In this document: piece after piece, positions 1 to 7,705 of the stretch | Position numbering within the stretch: the stretch's first letter is position 1 | Layout of the letters: each line of letters starts with the position of its first letter | Assembly: GCA_964573205.1 (NCBI GenBank) | Contig: CAZNIT010000048.1 | Coordinates: 1-35,036, forward strand | Source: QNZT01 sp964573205 | GTDB taxonomy: Bacteria; Campylobacterota; Campylobacteria; Campylobacterales; QNZT01 | DNA length: 35,036 bases | Direction: 5' to 3' | Notes under the pieces: generated by a model | What the model was told of the DNA's origin: nothing | Database searches by the model: none | What the model saw: the letters and a program-made list of their open reading frames with translations, nothing else | Position numbers and translations under genes: made by a program

Positions 1-932
1 TCAAGTTCAGCATCTTTATCATCTCCGCCTAAAATAAGATGTACTTTTTGATCTAAATGACTCTTTAGAGCCGCAATCGTAGCATCTGCATTTGTAGCTT
101 TTGAATCATTTATCCAAAGTCTGCCTTTTTGATCCACAAATTCTTCCACTCTATGTCTGCCGATTTCATATGAATTGATCAAATCATAATCAATCTCATC
201 AAATAAAATCTTTGAAACACCAAGCGCCAAAAGTGCATCTGTCAAAAACGGCTCTTTAAAATATATTTTATTTATATCTATATCAAAATGTTTCGCAAGA
301 TCAGCACTATTTTCATATGTAAGTTTCATTGCATTTGTTGGAACATCTTTATATTTTCTGGGCAAAATCACGACTTCACCTTCTTGCATAAGCTTCAGAG
401 GTTTTAGTTTTGCCTCTTCGTAAGCTTTGAAATCTCCGTGCCAATCAATATGATCAGGCGTGATCGGTAACAAAACATAAAGATTCGGCACGGCGATATT
501 TGTATAATGAAGAGTAAATGAGCTGGTTTCCAGTACCCACATAGTTGCATTTTCGTCTATCGATGCCAGAGGCGTACCGATATTACCGCCCGTGACAGCT
601 CCTCTTTTTTTTAAAAGGTGTCCTATCATATCTGTTGTGGTTGTTTTACCGTTTGTCCCGCTTACCCATATGCTGTAGGGCATAGTACTTGCAAAGAGAT
701 CATATTCGCTGACCAAATTTTCCGCTTTTCGTATAAGTTGATGAGTGGGCGCTATTCCGGGGCTCGTAACCTCTAAATGACTTTTTTGGGGATTGAAAAG
801 CTCACTCGCTAAAAATTCATTACCATCGGCGTCACTCGTAACGGCGCTGAACTTATCGTCAAAAATTCGACAATTGCCAAACTTTTTAGCGATCGCTTTA
901 GTGGTGATTCCGTATCCGAATAGTGTCAACAT
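1..932 (-). CDS. murD: UDP-N-acetylmuramoyl-L-alanine--D-glutamate ligase, 3' end cut by window edge
   Basis: MurD is the cytoplasmic ATP-dependent ligase that adds D-glutamate to UDP-MurNAc-L-Ala in peptidoglycan precursor synthesis. About 310 codons are visible; the C-terminal domain lies beyond position 1. The protein starts MLTLFGYGITTKAIAKKFG, a short Rossmann-like N-domain. The Mur-ligase P-loop GTNGKTTTT follows near residue 110, then the central-domain motifs TSSFTLHY and PDHIDWHG, and finally IGRHRVEEF and NDSKATN. The ATG (932-930 on the minus strand) overlaps the mraY stop as TAATG, so the two genes are very likely translationally coupled. The reading frame is open to the window edge with no sign of damage. 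mraY followed by murD is a standard part of the division/cell-wall cluster. Confidence 0.95.
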   Translation of the reverse strand, partial: MLTLFGYGITTKAIAKKFGNCRIFDDKFSAVTSDADGNEFLASELFNPQKSHLEVTSPGIAPTHQLIRKAENLVSEYDLFASTMPYSIWVSGTNGKTTTTDMIGHLLKKRGAVTGGNIGTPLASIDENATMWVLETSSFTLHYTNIAVPNLYVLLPITPDHIDWHGDFKAYEEAKLKPLKLMQEGEVVILPRKYKDVPTNAMKLTYENSADLAKHFDIDINKIYFKEPFLTDALLALGVSKILFDEIDYDLINSYEIGRHRVEEFVDQKGRLWINDSKATNADATIAALKSHLDQKVHLILGGDDKDAEL

Positions 933-1993
933 TATCGTATCTTCAAAGTTATAAGCGCTAGTAGGTTGGAGATCAATGCCATGATCCAAAACCTGACTAT
1001 TATCTTATTTTCCGCCCAACCCTTGAGCTCGAAATGGTGATGAATAGGTGCCATTTTGAAAACTCTTTTCTTGCGAGCTTTATAACTGCCCACTTGCAAA
1101 ATTACGGAAACGGTCTCCATAACAAAAACAAACCCGACAAGTATAAGCAACAACTCGTTTTTCGTTATTACAGCCATATATGCTATAAAACCGCCGAGAC
1201 TCAGACTCCCGCTATCGCCCATAAATATCTCGGCCGGATGACAATTGTGCCACAAAAAACCTATCAAAGATCCCACTAGCGCCGTAGCGACTATTGCAAC
1301 TTCTCCCAAACCTTTTATATTCGGCACCAAAAGATAATCGCTCAATATCGCATGTCCCATTACATATACGAATACGCTCAAACTCATAATGGAGAAGATC
1401 GACGGAACGGTAGCCAATCCGTCAAGACCGTCGGTAAGATTTACGGCATTGGAGGTCGAAACAAAGACCAAAACCCAAAAAACGACGGCAAACAAACCCA
1501 TATCGAAAAGAGGATATTTATAAAAAGGAACATATAAATCCGTTAAAAAACCTCCGATATACAGATATGATCCTATCACGAACGAGACTACGATCTGTAG
1601 TATCAACTTGGCTTTGGAGCTAAGCCCGTCTTCGTTATTTCCTCCCTTGATCTTCGAAATATCGTCTTTTATGCCTATCGCCGCAAAAAGAACGATTGTC
1701 AAAATCGCTCCAAGCGCATAAAAGTTATTGAATTTTATCGTCAGGAAGGAGGCTACCAAAGTGGACGTTATAAAAACCAATCCGCCCATAGTCGGCGTTG
1801 TGGATTTTAACTGATGATTTTTAGGAGCGTTTTTGTAAATCGGCTGATTCGCTTTTTTTCTTTTCGCCCAAGCGATATAACGGGGCATTAAATAGAGTGT
1901 AAAAACAAAACCGACGAAAAAGGAGATTCCGGCTCGGACGGTGATGTATTGAAAAATATTGATATCGAAAAATCGATAAAAGAGATAAAGCAT
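932..1993 (-). CDS. mraY: Phospho-N-acetylmuramoyl-pentapeptide transferase
   Basis: MraY transfers phospho-MurNAc-pentapeptide to undecaprenyl phosphate at the inner membrane, forming lipid I. The 353-residue product has the usual length and is built of about ten hydrophobic helices. Family motifs are visible: TPTMGGLVF near residue 67, the DDISK Asp pair near 110, NAVNLTDGLDGLA near 182, the catalytic FMGDSGSL segment near 258, and the APIHHHFELKGW loop near 315. It starts with ATG at 1993 and its stop overlaps the murD start by one base. It diverges from gpmI across about 140 bases. I see no oddities. Confidence 0.97.
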   Translation of the reverse strand: MLYLFYRFFDINIFQYITVRAGISFFVGFVFTLYLMPRYIAWAKRKKANQPIYKNAPKNHQLKSTTPTMGGLVFITSTLVASFLTIKFNNFYALGAILTIVLFAAIGIKDDISKIKGGNNEDGLSSKAKLILQIVVSFVIGSYLYIGGFLTDLYVPFYKYPLFDMGLFAVVFWVLVFVSTSNAVNLTDGLDGLATVPSIFSIMSLSVFVYVMGHAILSDYLLVPNIKGLGEVAIVATALVGSLIGFLWHNCHPAEIFMGDSGSLSLGGFIAYMAVITKNELLLILVGFVFVMETVSVILQVGSYKARKKRVFKMAPIHHHFELKGWAENKIIVRFWIMALISNLLALITLKIR

Positions 1994-2078
1994 TGCATTC
2001 CTTAGATGATTTAAAAGGCTATTTTAGTAAAATCAATCTTTTATCACAGTAATTATTAAAACTAGGGGAAATTTTTAA

Positions 2079-2135
2079 ATGAAGCACTCGACTTTTATAA
2101 AAAAAGGAATATCGTTTGAGGGGGAAATCCAGTGA
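2079..2135 (+). CDS. Possible 18-codon leader peptide overlapping the gpmI start
   Basis: An ATG at 2079 opens an 18-codon frame reading MKHSTFIKKGISFEGEIQ. It ends in a TGA that overlaps the gpmI GTG start as GTGA. A purine-rich GGGGAA at 2065-2070 lies 8 bases upstream, a credible ribosome binding site. A second purine run (GAGGGGGAA, 2118-2126) inside the frame would serve gpmI. The 4-base overlap is the usual sign of translational coupling. Function is unknown, and a frame this short can arise by chance. Only conservation of the frame across relatives would raise confidence. Confidence 0.3.
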   Translation: MKHSTFIKKGISFEGEIQ

Positions 2136-3610
2136 AAGCAAATAAAGTTTTACTCGTTATAACCGATGGAATCGGCTATAACGAAAATTGTGACTACAAC
2201 GCTTTTTGTATGGCGAAAAAGAGCGCTTACGACTATCTTTTTAAAAACGTGCCGTACAGTTTGATCAAAACATCCGGACTCAGCGTAGGTCTTCCCGACG
2301 GACAGATGGGCAATTCTGAAGTCGGTCACATGACTATCGGAAGCGGAAGAGTTTTATATCAAAATCTCGTAAAAATCTCAAAAGCCGTAGAAGACGGCTC
2401 TCTTGAAAAGAACGAAGCGTTAAATAAAGTTTTGCAAAAAAGCGACACTATGCATATTATCGGACTTTTAAGTGACGGCGGCGTACATTCGCATATAGAC
2501 CATATAAAAGCGTTGGCGCGAATTTGCTCCAAAAGAGGTAAAAAAACCGCACTTCATCTAATTACCGACGGTAGAGACGTCAGCCCTACTTCGGCACCTC
2601 AATTTTTAAAAGAGATAGAATCCGTTTCGGATCAAAATATATTTATAGCGACGATATCGGGTCGTTTTTTCACTATGGATCGGGACAAACGTTGGGAAAG
2701 GGTTAAAAAAGGATACGACGCAATCGTGAACGCTTATCCAAAAAGCGACCTTTCTCCTCTAAAATATCTAAAATCACAATATGAAAAGGAGAATACCGAT
2801 GAATTTATAGAGCCTACGGCTTTTAACTCGTACGAAGGGATAAAAAACGGCGACGGAATAATTTTCGCAAACTTCAGAAGCGACAGGATGAGAGAGATTA
2901 CCGATGCCATAGGTAACGAAAATTTCGATTATTTCGAAACGAAGCCTTTAAAGGTGAATATAGCGACAATGACAAGATACAACAAAGATTTCAACTATCC
3001 TGTACTTTTTGAAGAGGAGTTACCCAAGAACGTATTGGCTCAAGTGATAAGCGATGCGGGCTTGAATCAATTTCATACCGCCGAAACTGAGAAGTACGCT
3101 CATGTAACTTTCTTTTTCAACGGCGGCGTCGAACAACCGTTTATAAACGAAACCAGAGTTTTGGTTCCAAGTCCCGAAGTAAGAACTTATGACAAAAAAC
3201 CCCAAATGAGTGCTCCCCAAGTCGGTGAAAATGTCAGAATCGCCATGAACGAAGGGTACGATTTCATAGTCGTCAACTTCGCAAACGGTGATATGGTCGG
3301 CCATACCGGAGATTTACAAGCCGCCATAAAAGCGGTTGAGAGTGTCGATAGTGAACTTGAAAAAATCATAAAAACGGCGAAAGAGAAAGATTACTCTCTT
3401 GTATTGACAAGCGATCATGGAAACTGTGAACAGATGCGGGACGAGAGCGGAAAAACTTTGACCAATCATACGCTTTTTGATGTTTTTTGCTTTGTCATGA
3501 GCAAAAATGTAAAAGAGGTAAAAAAAGGAGGACTCAACAATATCGCACCTACGGTATTAAAATTGATGAATCTTCCGATTCCAAAAGAGATGGACGAACC
3601 GCTCATATAA
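2132..3610 (+). CDS. gpmI: 2,3-bisphosphoglycerate-independent phosphoglycerate mutase
   Basis: GpmI is the cytoplasmic Mn-dependent enzyme of the alkaline phosphatase superfamily that interconverts 3- and 2-phosphoglycerate in glycolysis and gluconeogenesis. The 492-residue product is slightly shorter than the common ~510. Visible motifs are the metal-binding LLVITDGIGYN at the N-terminus, the catalytic-Ser segment MGNSEVGHM near residue 61, LITDGRDVSP near 145, ANFRSDRMREIT near 250, VVNFANGDMVGHTGD near 378, and TSDHGNC near 427. It starts at GTG 2132 behind a GAGGGGGAA purine run. It opens the run gpmI-fabG-acpP-fabF-accA, which from memory resembles the Campylobacter order. A short possible leader frame overlaps its start. 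Confidence 0.97.
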   Translation: MKANKVLLVITDGIGYNENCDYNAFCMAKKSAYDYLFKNVPYSLIKTSGLSVGLPDGQMGNSEVGHMTIGSGRVLYQNLVKISKAVEDGSLEKNEALNKVLQKSDTMHIIGLLSDGGVHSHIDHIKALARICSKRGKKTALHLITDGRDVSPTSAPQFLKEIESVSDQNIFIATISGRFFTMDRDKRWERVKKGYDAIVNAYPKSDLSPLKYLKSQYEKENTDEFIEPTAFNSYEGIKNGDGIIFANFRSDRMREITDAIGNENFDYFETKPLKVNIATMTRYNKDFNYPVLFEEELPKNVLAQVISDAGLNQFHTAETEKYAHVTFFFNGGVEQPFINETRVLVPSPEVRTYDKKPQMSAPQVGENVRIAMNEGYDFIVVNFANGDMVGHTGDLQAAIKAVESVDSELEKIIKTAKEKDYSLVLTSDHGNCEQMRDESGKTLTNHTLFDVFCFVMSKNVKEVKKGGLNNIAPTVLKLMNLPIPKEMDEPLI

Positions 3611-3666
3611 ATATAAGCGTTTAAAGAATAATATTATGAAATATAACGATACTTTAAAGGAATATA

Positions 3667-4410
3667 ATGCGATTTACCGGTAAAAATGTACTCATCACAG
3701 GTGCTAGCAAAGGTATAGGCAAAGAGATAGCCAAAGTGTTGGCGGGCTACGGATTAAAAGTTTGGATAAATTACAGATCAAAACCGGAGCTTGCGGACGA
3801 ACTTCAAAAAGAGATTCAAGACAGCGGTGCGAACGCGGCGGTCATTCGTTTTGACGCCAGTGACGAAGAGGCTTTCGTAAACGCGATCAAAGTCATCGTA
3901 GAGAGCGACGGAGAACTCTCGTATCTTGTCAACAACGCCGGTATAACGGATGATAAGCTAGCTCTTAGAATGAAATTAAAAGATTTCGATCATGTAATAA
4001 AAACCAACCTCGACTCAGCTTTTCTAGGTTGCAGAGAAGCTTTAAAAGCTATGAGCAAAAAGAGGTTCGGAAGCGTGGTAAATATCTCGTCGATCGTCAG
4101 TGAAACGGGAAATATAGGTCAGGTAAATTATAGTGCCAGTAAAGGCGCGATGAATTCTATGACAAAAAGTTTCGCTCTCGAAGGCGCGGCAAGAAGCATT
4201 CGGTTCAACGCGATAACTCCCGGTTTTATCGCCACCGATATGACCGAAGAACTTAGTGAAGATGTCAAAAAAACATATACGGACAAGATACCTCTCAAAA
4301 GATTCGGCAATGCGACCGACGTGGCCGAAGCGACGGCATTTTTACTCAGCGATAACGCGTCATATATCACCGGTGAGATTTTAAAAGTTAACGGCGGCAT
4401 GTATGTTTAA
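3667..4410 (+). CDS. fabG: 3-oxoacyl-[acyl-carrier-protein] reductase
   Basis: FabG is the NADPH-dependent reductase of 3-oxoacyl-ACP in type II fatty-acid synthesis, a cytoplasmic tetramer. The 247-residue protein has the short-chain dehydrogenase layout: cofactor loop TGASKGIGKE at residues 10-19, NNAG near 90, and the catalytic Ser-Tyr-Lys set in NISSIVS and YSASKGA (Tyr and Lys near 155-159). The C-terminus is GEILKVNGGMYV, typical of FabG. ATG at 3667 has TAAAGGA upstream. It sits 56 bases after gpmI and just before acpP and fabF, which supports the fatty-acid role over a generic dehydrogenase. Confidence 0.96.
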   Translation: MRFTGKNVLITGASKGIGKEIAKVLAGYGLKVWINYRSKPELADELQKEIQDSGANAAVIRFDASDEEAFVNAIKVIVESDGELSYLVNNAGITDDKLALRMKLKDFDHVIKTNLDSAFLGCREALKAMSKKRFGSVVNISSIVSETGNIGQVNYSASKGAMNSMTKSFALEGAARSIRFNAITPGFIATDMTEELSEDVKKTYTDKIPLKRFGNATDVAEATAFLLSDNASYITGEILKVNGGMYV

Positions 4411-4446
4411 GATGATTTAACATATCGGGATTTAACTTTTTTTTGG

Positions 4447-4452
4447 TAAGAT
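4447..4452 (+). promoter_or_regulatory. Candidate promoter -10 box for acpP
   Basis: The 70-base gap between fabG and acpP contains a T-rich run (ATTTAACTTTTTTTT) followed by TAAGAT at 4447-4452. This resembles Campylobacterota sigma-70 promoters, where upstream T-rich periodicity replaces a clear -35. Transcription would begin near 4459, giving a short leader with the strong site AAAAGGAG before acpP. A separate acpP promoter makes sense because ACP is needed in great excess. Inferred from sequence only. Confidence 0.4.
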
Positions 4453-4480
4453 ACCGTACACTTAATAAAAGGAGAAAAAA

Positions 4481-4714
4481 ATGGCATTAATAGATGATGT
4501 AAAGGAAGTCGTGGTAGAACAGCTCAACGTCAATCCTGACGAAGTCAAAGAGGAATCAAAATTTGTCGAAGACCTTGGCGCTGATTCACTCGATGTGGTC
4601 GAGCTTATCATGGAACTTGAAGAGAAATTCGATATAGAGATACCTGATTCCGACGCGGAAGCCATCGCAACGGTCGGCGACGTAATCAAATACATAGAGA
4701 CGCATAGTTCATAG
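4481..4714 (+). CDS. acpP: Acyl carrier protein
   Basis: This is the 77-residue acidic acyl carrier of fatty-acid synthesis. The phosphopantetheine attachment serine lies in LGADSLDVVELIMELE (Ser near residue 37), a near-perfect family motif. Length and the four-helix pattern are standard. The ATG at 4481 follows AAAAGGAGAAAAAA, a strong ribosome binding site. A perfect 12-bp hairpin directly after the stop codon probably limits read-through into fabF, which would keep ACP production high relative to its partners. Confidence 0.98.
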   Translation: MALIDDVKEVVVEQLNVNPDEVKEESKFVEDLGADSLDVVELIMELEEKFDIEIPDSDAEAIATVGDVIKYIETHSS

Positions 4715-4720
4715 TTTCGA

Positions 4721-4747
4721 CGAAAAACCCCGGTTCGGGGTTTTTCG
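4721..4747 (+). terminator. Hairpin terminator or attenuator between acpP and fabF
   Basis: A perfect 12-bp inverted repeat (CGAAAAACCCCG at 4721-4732 and CGGGGTTTTTCG at 4736-4747) with a GTT loop begins six bases after the acpP stop. The T-run lies inside the descending arm and is followed by ATTTTC. fabF continues on the same strand 35 bases later with no obvious new promoter, so partial termination is more likely than a full stop. Confidence 0.75.
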
Positions 4748-4782
4748 ATTTTCAAACAGAGGCAAATTGAAGGAGAAAGATT

Positions 4783-5997
4783 TTGAAAAGGGTAGTAATA
4801 ACCGGTTTAGGTATGGTCAATGCCGTTGGCATGGACAAAGAGAGTTCTTTTAAAGCCATAGTTGAAGGAAAATGTGGCATTAAAAGCATTAGCTTGTTTG
4901 ACACGACAAAGCACTCCGTGAAAATCGCGGGAGAAGTGACTGACTTTGACCCGACAACCGTTATGAATCCAAAAGAAGTAAAAAAAGCCGATCGTTTTAT
5001 TCAACTTGGTATAAAAGCGGCTCAAGAAGCTATGCAAGATGCGAACCTCAAAGAATTTGACTCGGATCGTTTCGGGATGGTTTCGGCTTCCGGCATCGGC
5101 GGTCTTACAAACATTCAAAAAAACTCGATCATTTCTCATGAAAGAGGCGCTAGAAGGATTTCTCCGTTTTTCATCCCCTCGGCACTGGTAAATATGCTAG
5201 GCGGTTTCATCTCGATAGAGCATGGGCTAAAAGGTCCGAACCTCTCCGATGTTACCGCTTGTGCGGCAGGAACTCATGCCATCGCGACAGGTGCCAAATC
5301 CATCATGTTAAATACCGCCGATTTGATGCTGGTAGTAGGAGCCGAGTCGGCAATATGCGATGTCGGAATCGGCGGATTCGCTTCGATGAAAGCTCTCTCC
5401 ACGGATAACGATACACCGCAAAAATCGTCCAGACCGTTCGATGCGACAAGAAACGGTTTTGTTATGGGAGAAGGTGCCGGCGCACTTGTTCTTGAGGAGT
5501 ACGAAAACGCAATAAATAGAGGTGCGACTATTTATGGTGAGGTGATAGGATTTGGTGAAAGCGGTGACGCCAACCATATAACCTCCCCCGTAGTCGATGG
5601 GCCGTACCGCGCTATGAAGGCCGCTTGGGAGATGGCGGGTAAACCGAAAATCGACTATATCAACGCTCACGGAACAAGTACTCCCGCAAACGATAAAAAC
5701 GAATCGGCGGCTATGAAACTTTTATTCGGCTCAAAAGAAGCCTGTCCGCCGGTTAGTTCTACAAAAGGCCAGATAGGACATTGTTTAGGTGCTGCCGGAA
5801 CCATAGAAGCCATTATCTGCTTAATGGCTATGAGAGACTCTATTCTACCGCCTACGATAAACTATGAAAACCCGGATCCCGAATGCGATCTGGACTATAT
5901 ACCGAATGTGGCTAGAGAGGCTGAAGCTTCCGTTATCATGAGTAACTCTTTTGGTTTTGGAGGAACAAACGGCTCTATTATTCTGAAAAAAATTTAA
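4783..5997 (+). CDS. fabF: 3-oxoacyl-[acyl-carrier-protein] synthase II
   Basis: FabF is the condensing enzyme that elongates acyl-ACP with malonyl-ACP, a cytoplasmic homodimer of the thiolase fold. The 404-residue protein shows the Cys-His-His active site: Cys in DVTACAAGTHA near residue 163, His in NAHGTST near 295, and His in KGQIGHCLGAAG near 330. The C-terminus is SFGFGGTNGSIILKK. It uses a TTG start at 4783, chosen because AGGAGA lies 7 bases upstream and the product then begins KRVVITGLGMVNAVG as in the family. accA follows 9 bases after its stop. Confidence 0.97.
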   Translation: MKRVVITGLGMVNAVGMDKESSFKAIVEGKCGIKSISLFDTTKHSVKIAGEVTDFDPTTVMNPKEVKKADRFIQLGIKAAQEAMQDANLKEFDSDRFGMVSASGIGGLTNIQKNSIISHERGARRISPFFIPSALVNMLGGFISIEHGLKGPNLSDVTACAAGTHAIATGAKSIMLNTADLMLVVGAESAICDVGIGGFASMKALSTDNDTPQKSSRPFDATRNGFVMGEGAGALVLEEYENAINRGATIYGEVIGFGESGDANHITSPVVDGPYRAMKAAWEMAGKPKIDYINAHGTSTPANDKNESAAMKLLFGSKEACPPVSSTKGQIGHCLGAAGTIEAIICLMAMRDSILPPTINYENPDPECDLDYIPNVAREAEASVIMSNSFGFGGTNGSIILKKI

Positions 5998-6006
5998 GGC
6001 TTACAG

Positions 6007-7077
6007 ATGGTAACATACCTGGAATTTGAAAAAGGCATCGAGCAGATCGATAAAGATGTTCGAGAAGCTAGAGCAAAAGGTGACATCGATGCCGTTATGA
6101 TCTTGCAAAAAAACTTCGAAAAAGAGGTAACCAAAACATTTAAAAATCTTTCGGACTATCAAAAACTTCAATTGGCACGCCATCCGAACCGACCGTATGC
6201 TTTAGACTACATACGCGGAATAATGGAAAATGCCTATGAAATTCACGGAGACAGACAATACCGTGACGATACGGCAATTGTATGCTATATCGGCGAAATA
6301 GGCGGCCAAAAAAGCGTCGTTATAGCTGAACAAAAAGGCAGAGGAACAAAAAATAAGATCATGAGAAATTTCGGTATGCCCCATCCGGAAGGCTATCGTA
6401 AAGCTTTAAGAGCCGCTAGATTAGCCGAAAAATTTAAATTGCCCATACTATTTCTCATCGACACTCCGGGCGCATATCCGGGCATTGGAGCCGAGGAGAG
6501 AGGTCAAAGCGAAGCAATAGCGAAAAATTTGTACGAACTTAGCGATTTAAATACGATCATGATATCCGTAGTAATCGGAGAGGGAGGAAGCGGCGGAGCT
6601 TTGGCCATTGGCGTAGCGGATAAGTTCGCTATGATGAGATATTCCGTTTTTAGTGTCATCTCTCCGGAGGGATGTGCCGCTATACTTTGGAACGATCCGA
6701 AGAAACAAGAACAAGCGACAAAAGCAATGAAAATTACCGCCGAAGACCTAAAAGAACTCGGGCTTATCGACGATGTGATAGACGAACCGTTGATCGGTGC
6801 GCATAGAAGGAAACAGCAAGCCGTTGAAGCTTTGAAAGAGTACTTTTTACAAAGTGTCGCATCATTAAGCAAATTAAGCGATGATGAGAGACTCGAAAAA
6901 CGATACGAAAAACTACTCTCTGCAGGCGCATATACTACAGAGGCGGAAGAGCTCGCAAAAAAAGAGGAGAAAGAATCAAGCAGTACATTCAGCTCTTTAA
7001 TGGATATGATAACCCCCTCTTCCTCATCCGAGAAAAACGATAAAACGCAAAACGATGAAAAAAAAGAGGAGAAATAG
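6007..7077 (+). CDS. accA: Acetyl-CoA carboxylase carboxyltransferase subunit alpha
   Basis: AccA pairs with AccD to move the carboxyl group from carboxybiotin to acetyl-CoA, giving malonyl-CoA. Recognisable features are YLEFEKGIEQIDKD at the N-terminus, the coiled start up to about residue 80, DRQYRDDTAIVCYIGEI near 87, the crotonase-type core with TPGAYPGIGAEERGQSEAIA near 155, GEGGSGGALAIGVADK near 195, and SPEGCAAILW near 223. The last 60 or so residues are low-complexity (Lys, Glu and Ser rich), making the protein 356 residues instead of about 310-320. It is tightly linked to fabF. No accD is nearby, as is common. Confidence 0.96.
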   Translation: MVTYLEFEKGIEQIDKDVREARAKGDIDAVMILQKNFEKEVTKTFKNLSDYQKLQLARHPNRPYALDYIRGIMENAYEIHGDRQYRDDTAIVCYIGEIGGQKSVVIAEQKGRGTKNKIMRNFGMPHPEGYRKALRAARLAEKFKLPILFLIDTPGAYPGIGAEERGQSEAIAKNLYELSDLNTIMISVVIGEGGSGGALAIGVADKFAMMRYSVFSVISPEGCAAILWNDPKKQEQATKAMKITAEDLKELGLIDDVIDEPLIGAHRRKQQAVEALKEYFLQSVASLSKLSDDERLEKRYEKLLSAGAYTTEAEELAKKEEKESSSTFSSLMDMITPSSSSEKNDKTQNDEKKEEK

Positions 7078-7103
7078 AGGATACTCACAACTTTATCCTC
7101 TAT
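7074..7103 (+). terminator. Inverted repeat at the accA stop, weak terminator candidate
   Basis: A perfect 10-bp inverted repeat, ATAGAGGATA (7074-7083) and TATCCTCTAT (7094-7103), with a 10-base loop starts at the accA stop codon. It lacks a following T-run, so intrinsic termination is uncertain; it could instead protect the transcript's 3' end. Confidence 0.4.
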
Positions 7104-7187
7104 CGCCTCTTATCTCACAAATATTACACATAAACAGATTATACTAATTTTAAAAATATACGATATTGCATTTACAAGGATAAAACT

Positions 7188-7673
7188 ATGAGTCTAAAAT
7201 ATAAGTTAGCCGTTATCGTCATCTTAAGCTCAATAGCGACGGCAAACGCTAGTGAATATTATATCAAATACAAAGGTATCAGATTAGGCGAAATCAAGAC
7301 GCTTGAAACACTCAAAGACCGCTATCTCGATGCCAAGGTCACTAATTTTATAGCAAAGCTATTACTTAGAAAAAAGAGATTCGTATTTTACGAGGGTAAC
7401 GAACCCGACATAAAAGACGCAAAATTTAGAAAAGATAAAAACAAAATTCTATTCGCATTATACGAAGCGATCAACACGCGCCCCAAATACAAGAAATATA
7501 CCATAAACGATACTAAACATTTAACTCTTATATGCAGCGAGAACGCTTGCACCTATACGTTCGTAAAAAAAGGCGCAGTTAAAGGTCAGGGATTGATCGA
7601 ATTTGATAAAAACAGCGAGTTCGTAAAATTAACGGAACAACTCTCGGATGTCGTAATAGCAAGAGAGAAATGA
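7188..7673 (+). CDS. Small secreted protein of unknown function
   Basis: I do not recognise this 161-residue protein. It begins with a clear Sec signal peptide (a lysine, a hydrophobic stretch near residues 7-18, then TANASE, where cleavage after Ala is likely). This puts the mature part in the periplasm or attached to the outer envelope. The mature part is basic and rich in Lys, Ile and Tyr, with YYIKYKGIRLGEIKTLETL just after the signal and a single Cys pair (ICSENACTY) that could form a disulfide. The opening pattern of a beta-strand followed by G-x-R-L-G-E vaguely recalls periplasmic DUF3108-type proteins, but I would not assign it. ATG at 7188 follows ACAAGGATAAAACT. It stands alone, converging on petC across a hairpin. 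Confidence 0.75.
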   Translation: MSLKYKLAVIVILSSIATANASEYYIKYKGIRLGEIKTLETLKDRYLDAKVTNFIAKLLLRKKRFVFYEGNEPDIKDAKFRKDKNKILFALYEAINTRPKYKKYTINDTKHLTLICSENACTYTFVKKGAVKGQGLIEFDKNSEFVKLTEQLSDVVIAREK

Positions 7674-7697
7674 CACAAGGGAATACTCCCTTGCGTC
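7672..7697. terminator. Bidirectional terminator hairpin between the 161-residue protein and petC
   Basis: CAAGGGA (7676-7682) pairs with TCCCTTG (7687-7693) across an ATAC loop. After one A-C mismatch, GAC and GTC extend the stem. It sits at the meeting point of two convergent genes and overlaps the stop of the upstream one. AT-rich tracts follow on both strands (ATTTTC and ATTTCTC), so it could serve both transcripts. Confidence 0.6.
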
Positions 7698-7705
7698 GCA
7701 ATTTT

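Noticed and set aside
5308..5670. Open frame of 120 codons antisense to fabF
   Set aside because: It lies wholly within a well-conserved gene and shows no protein-like pattern or ribosome site.
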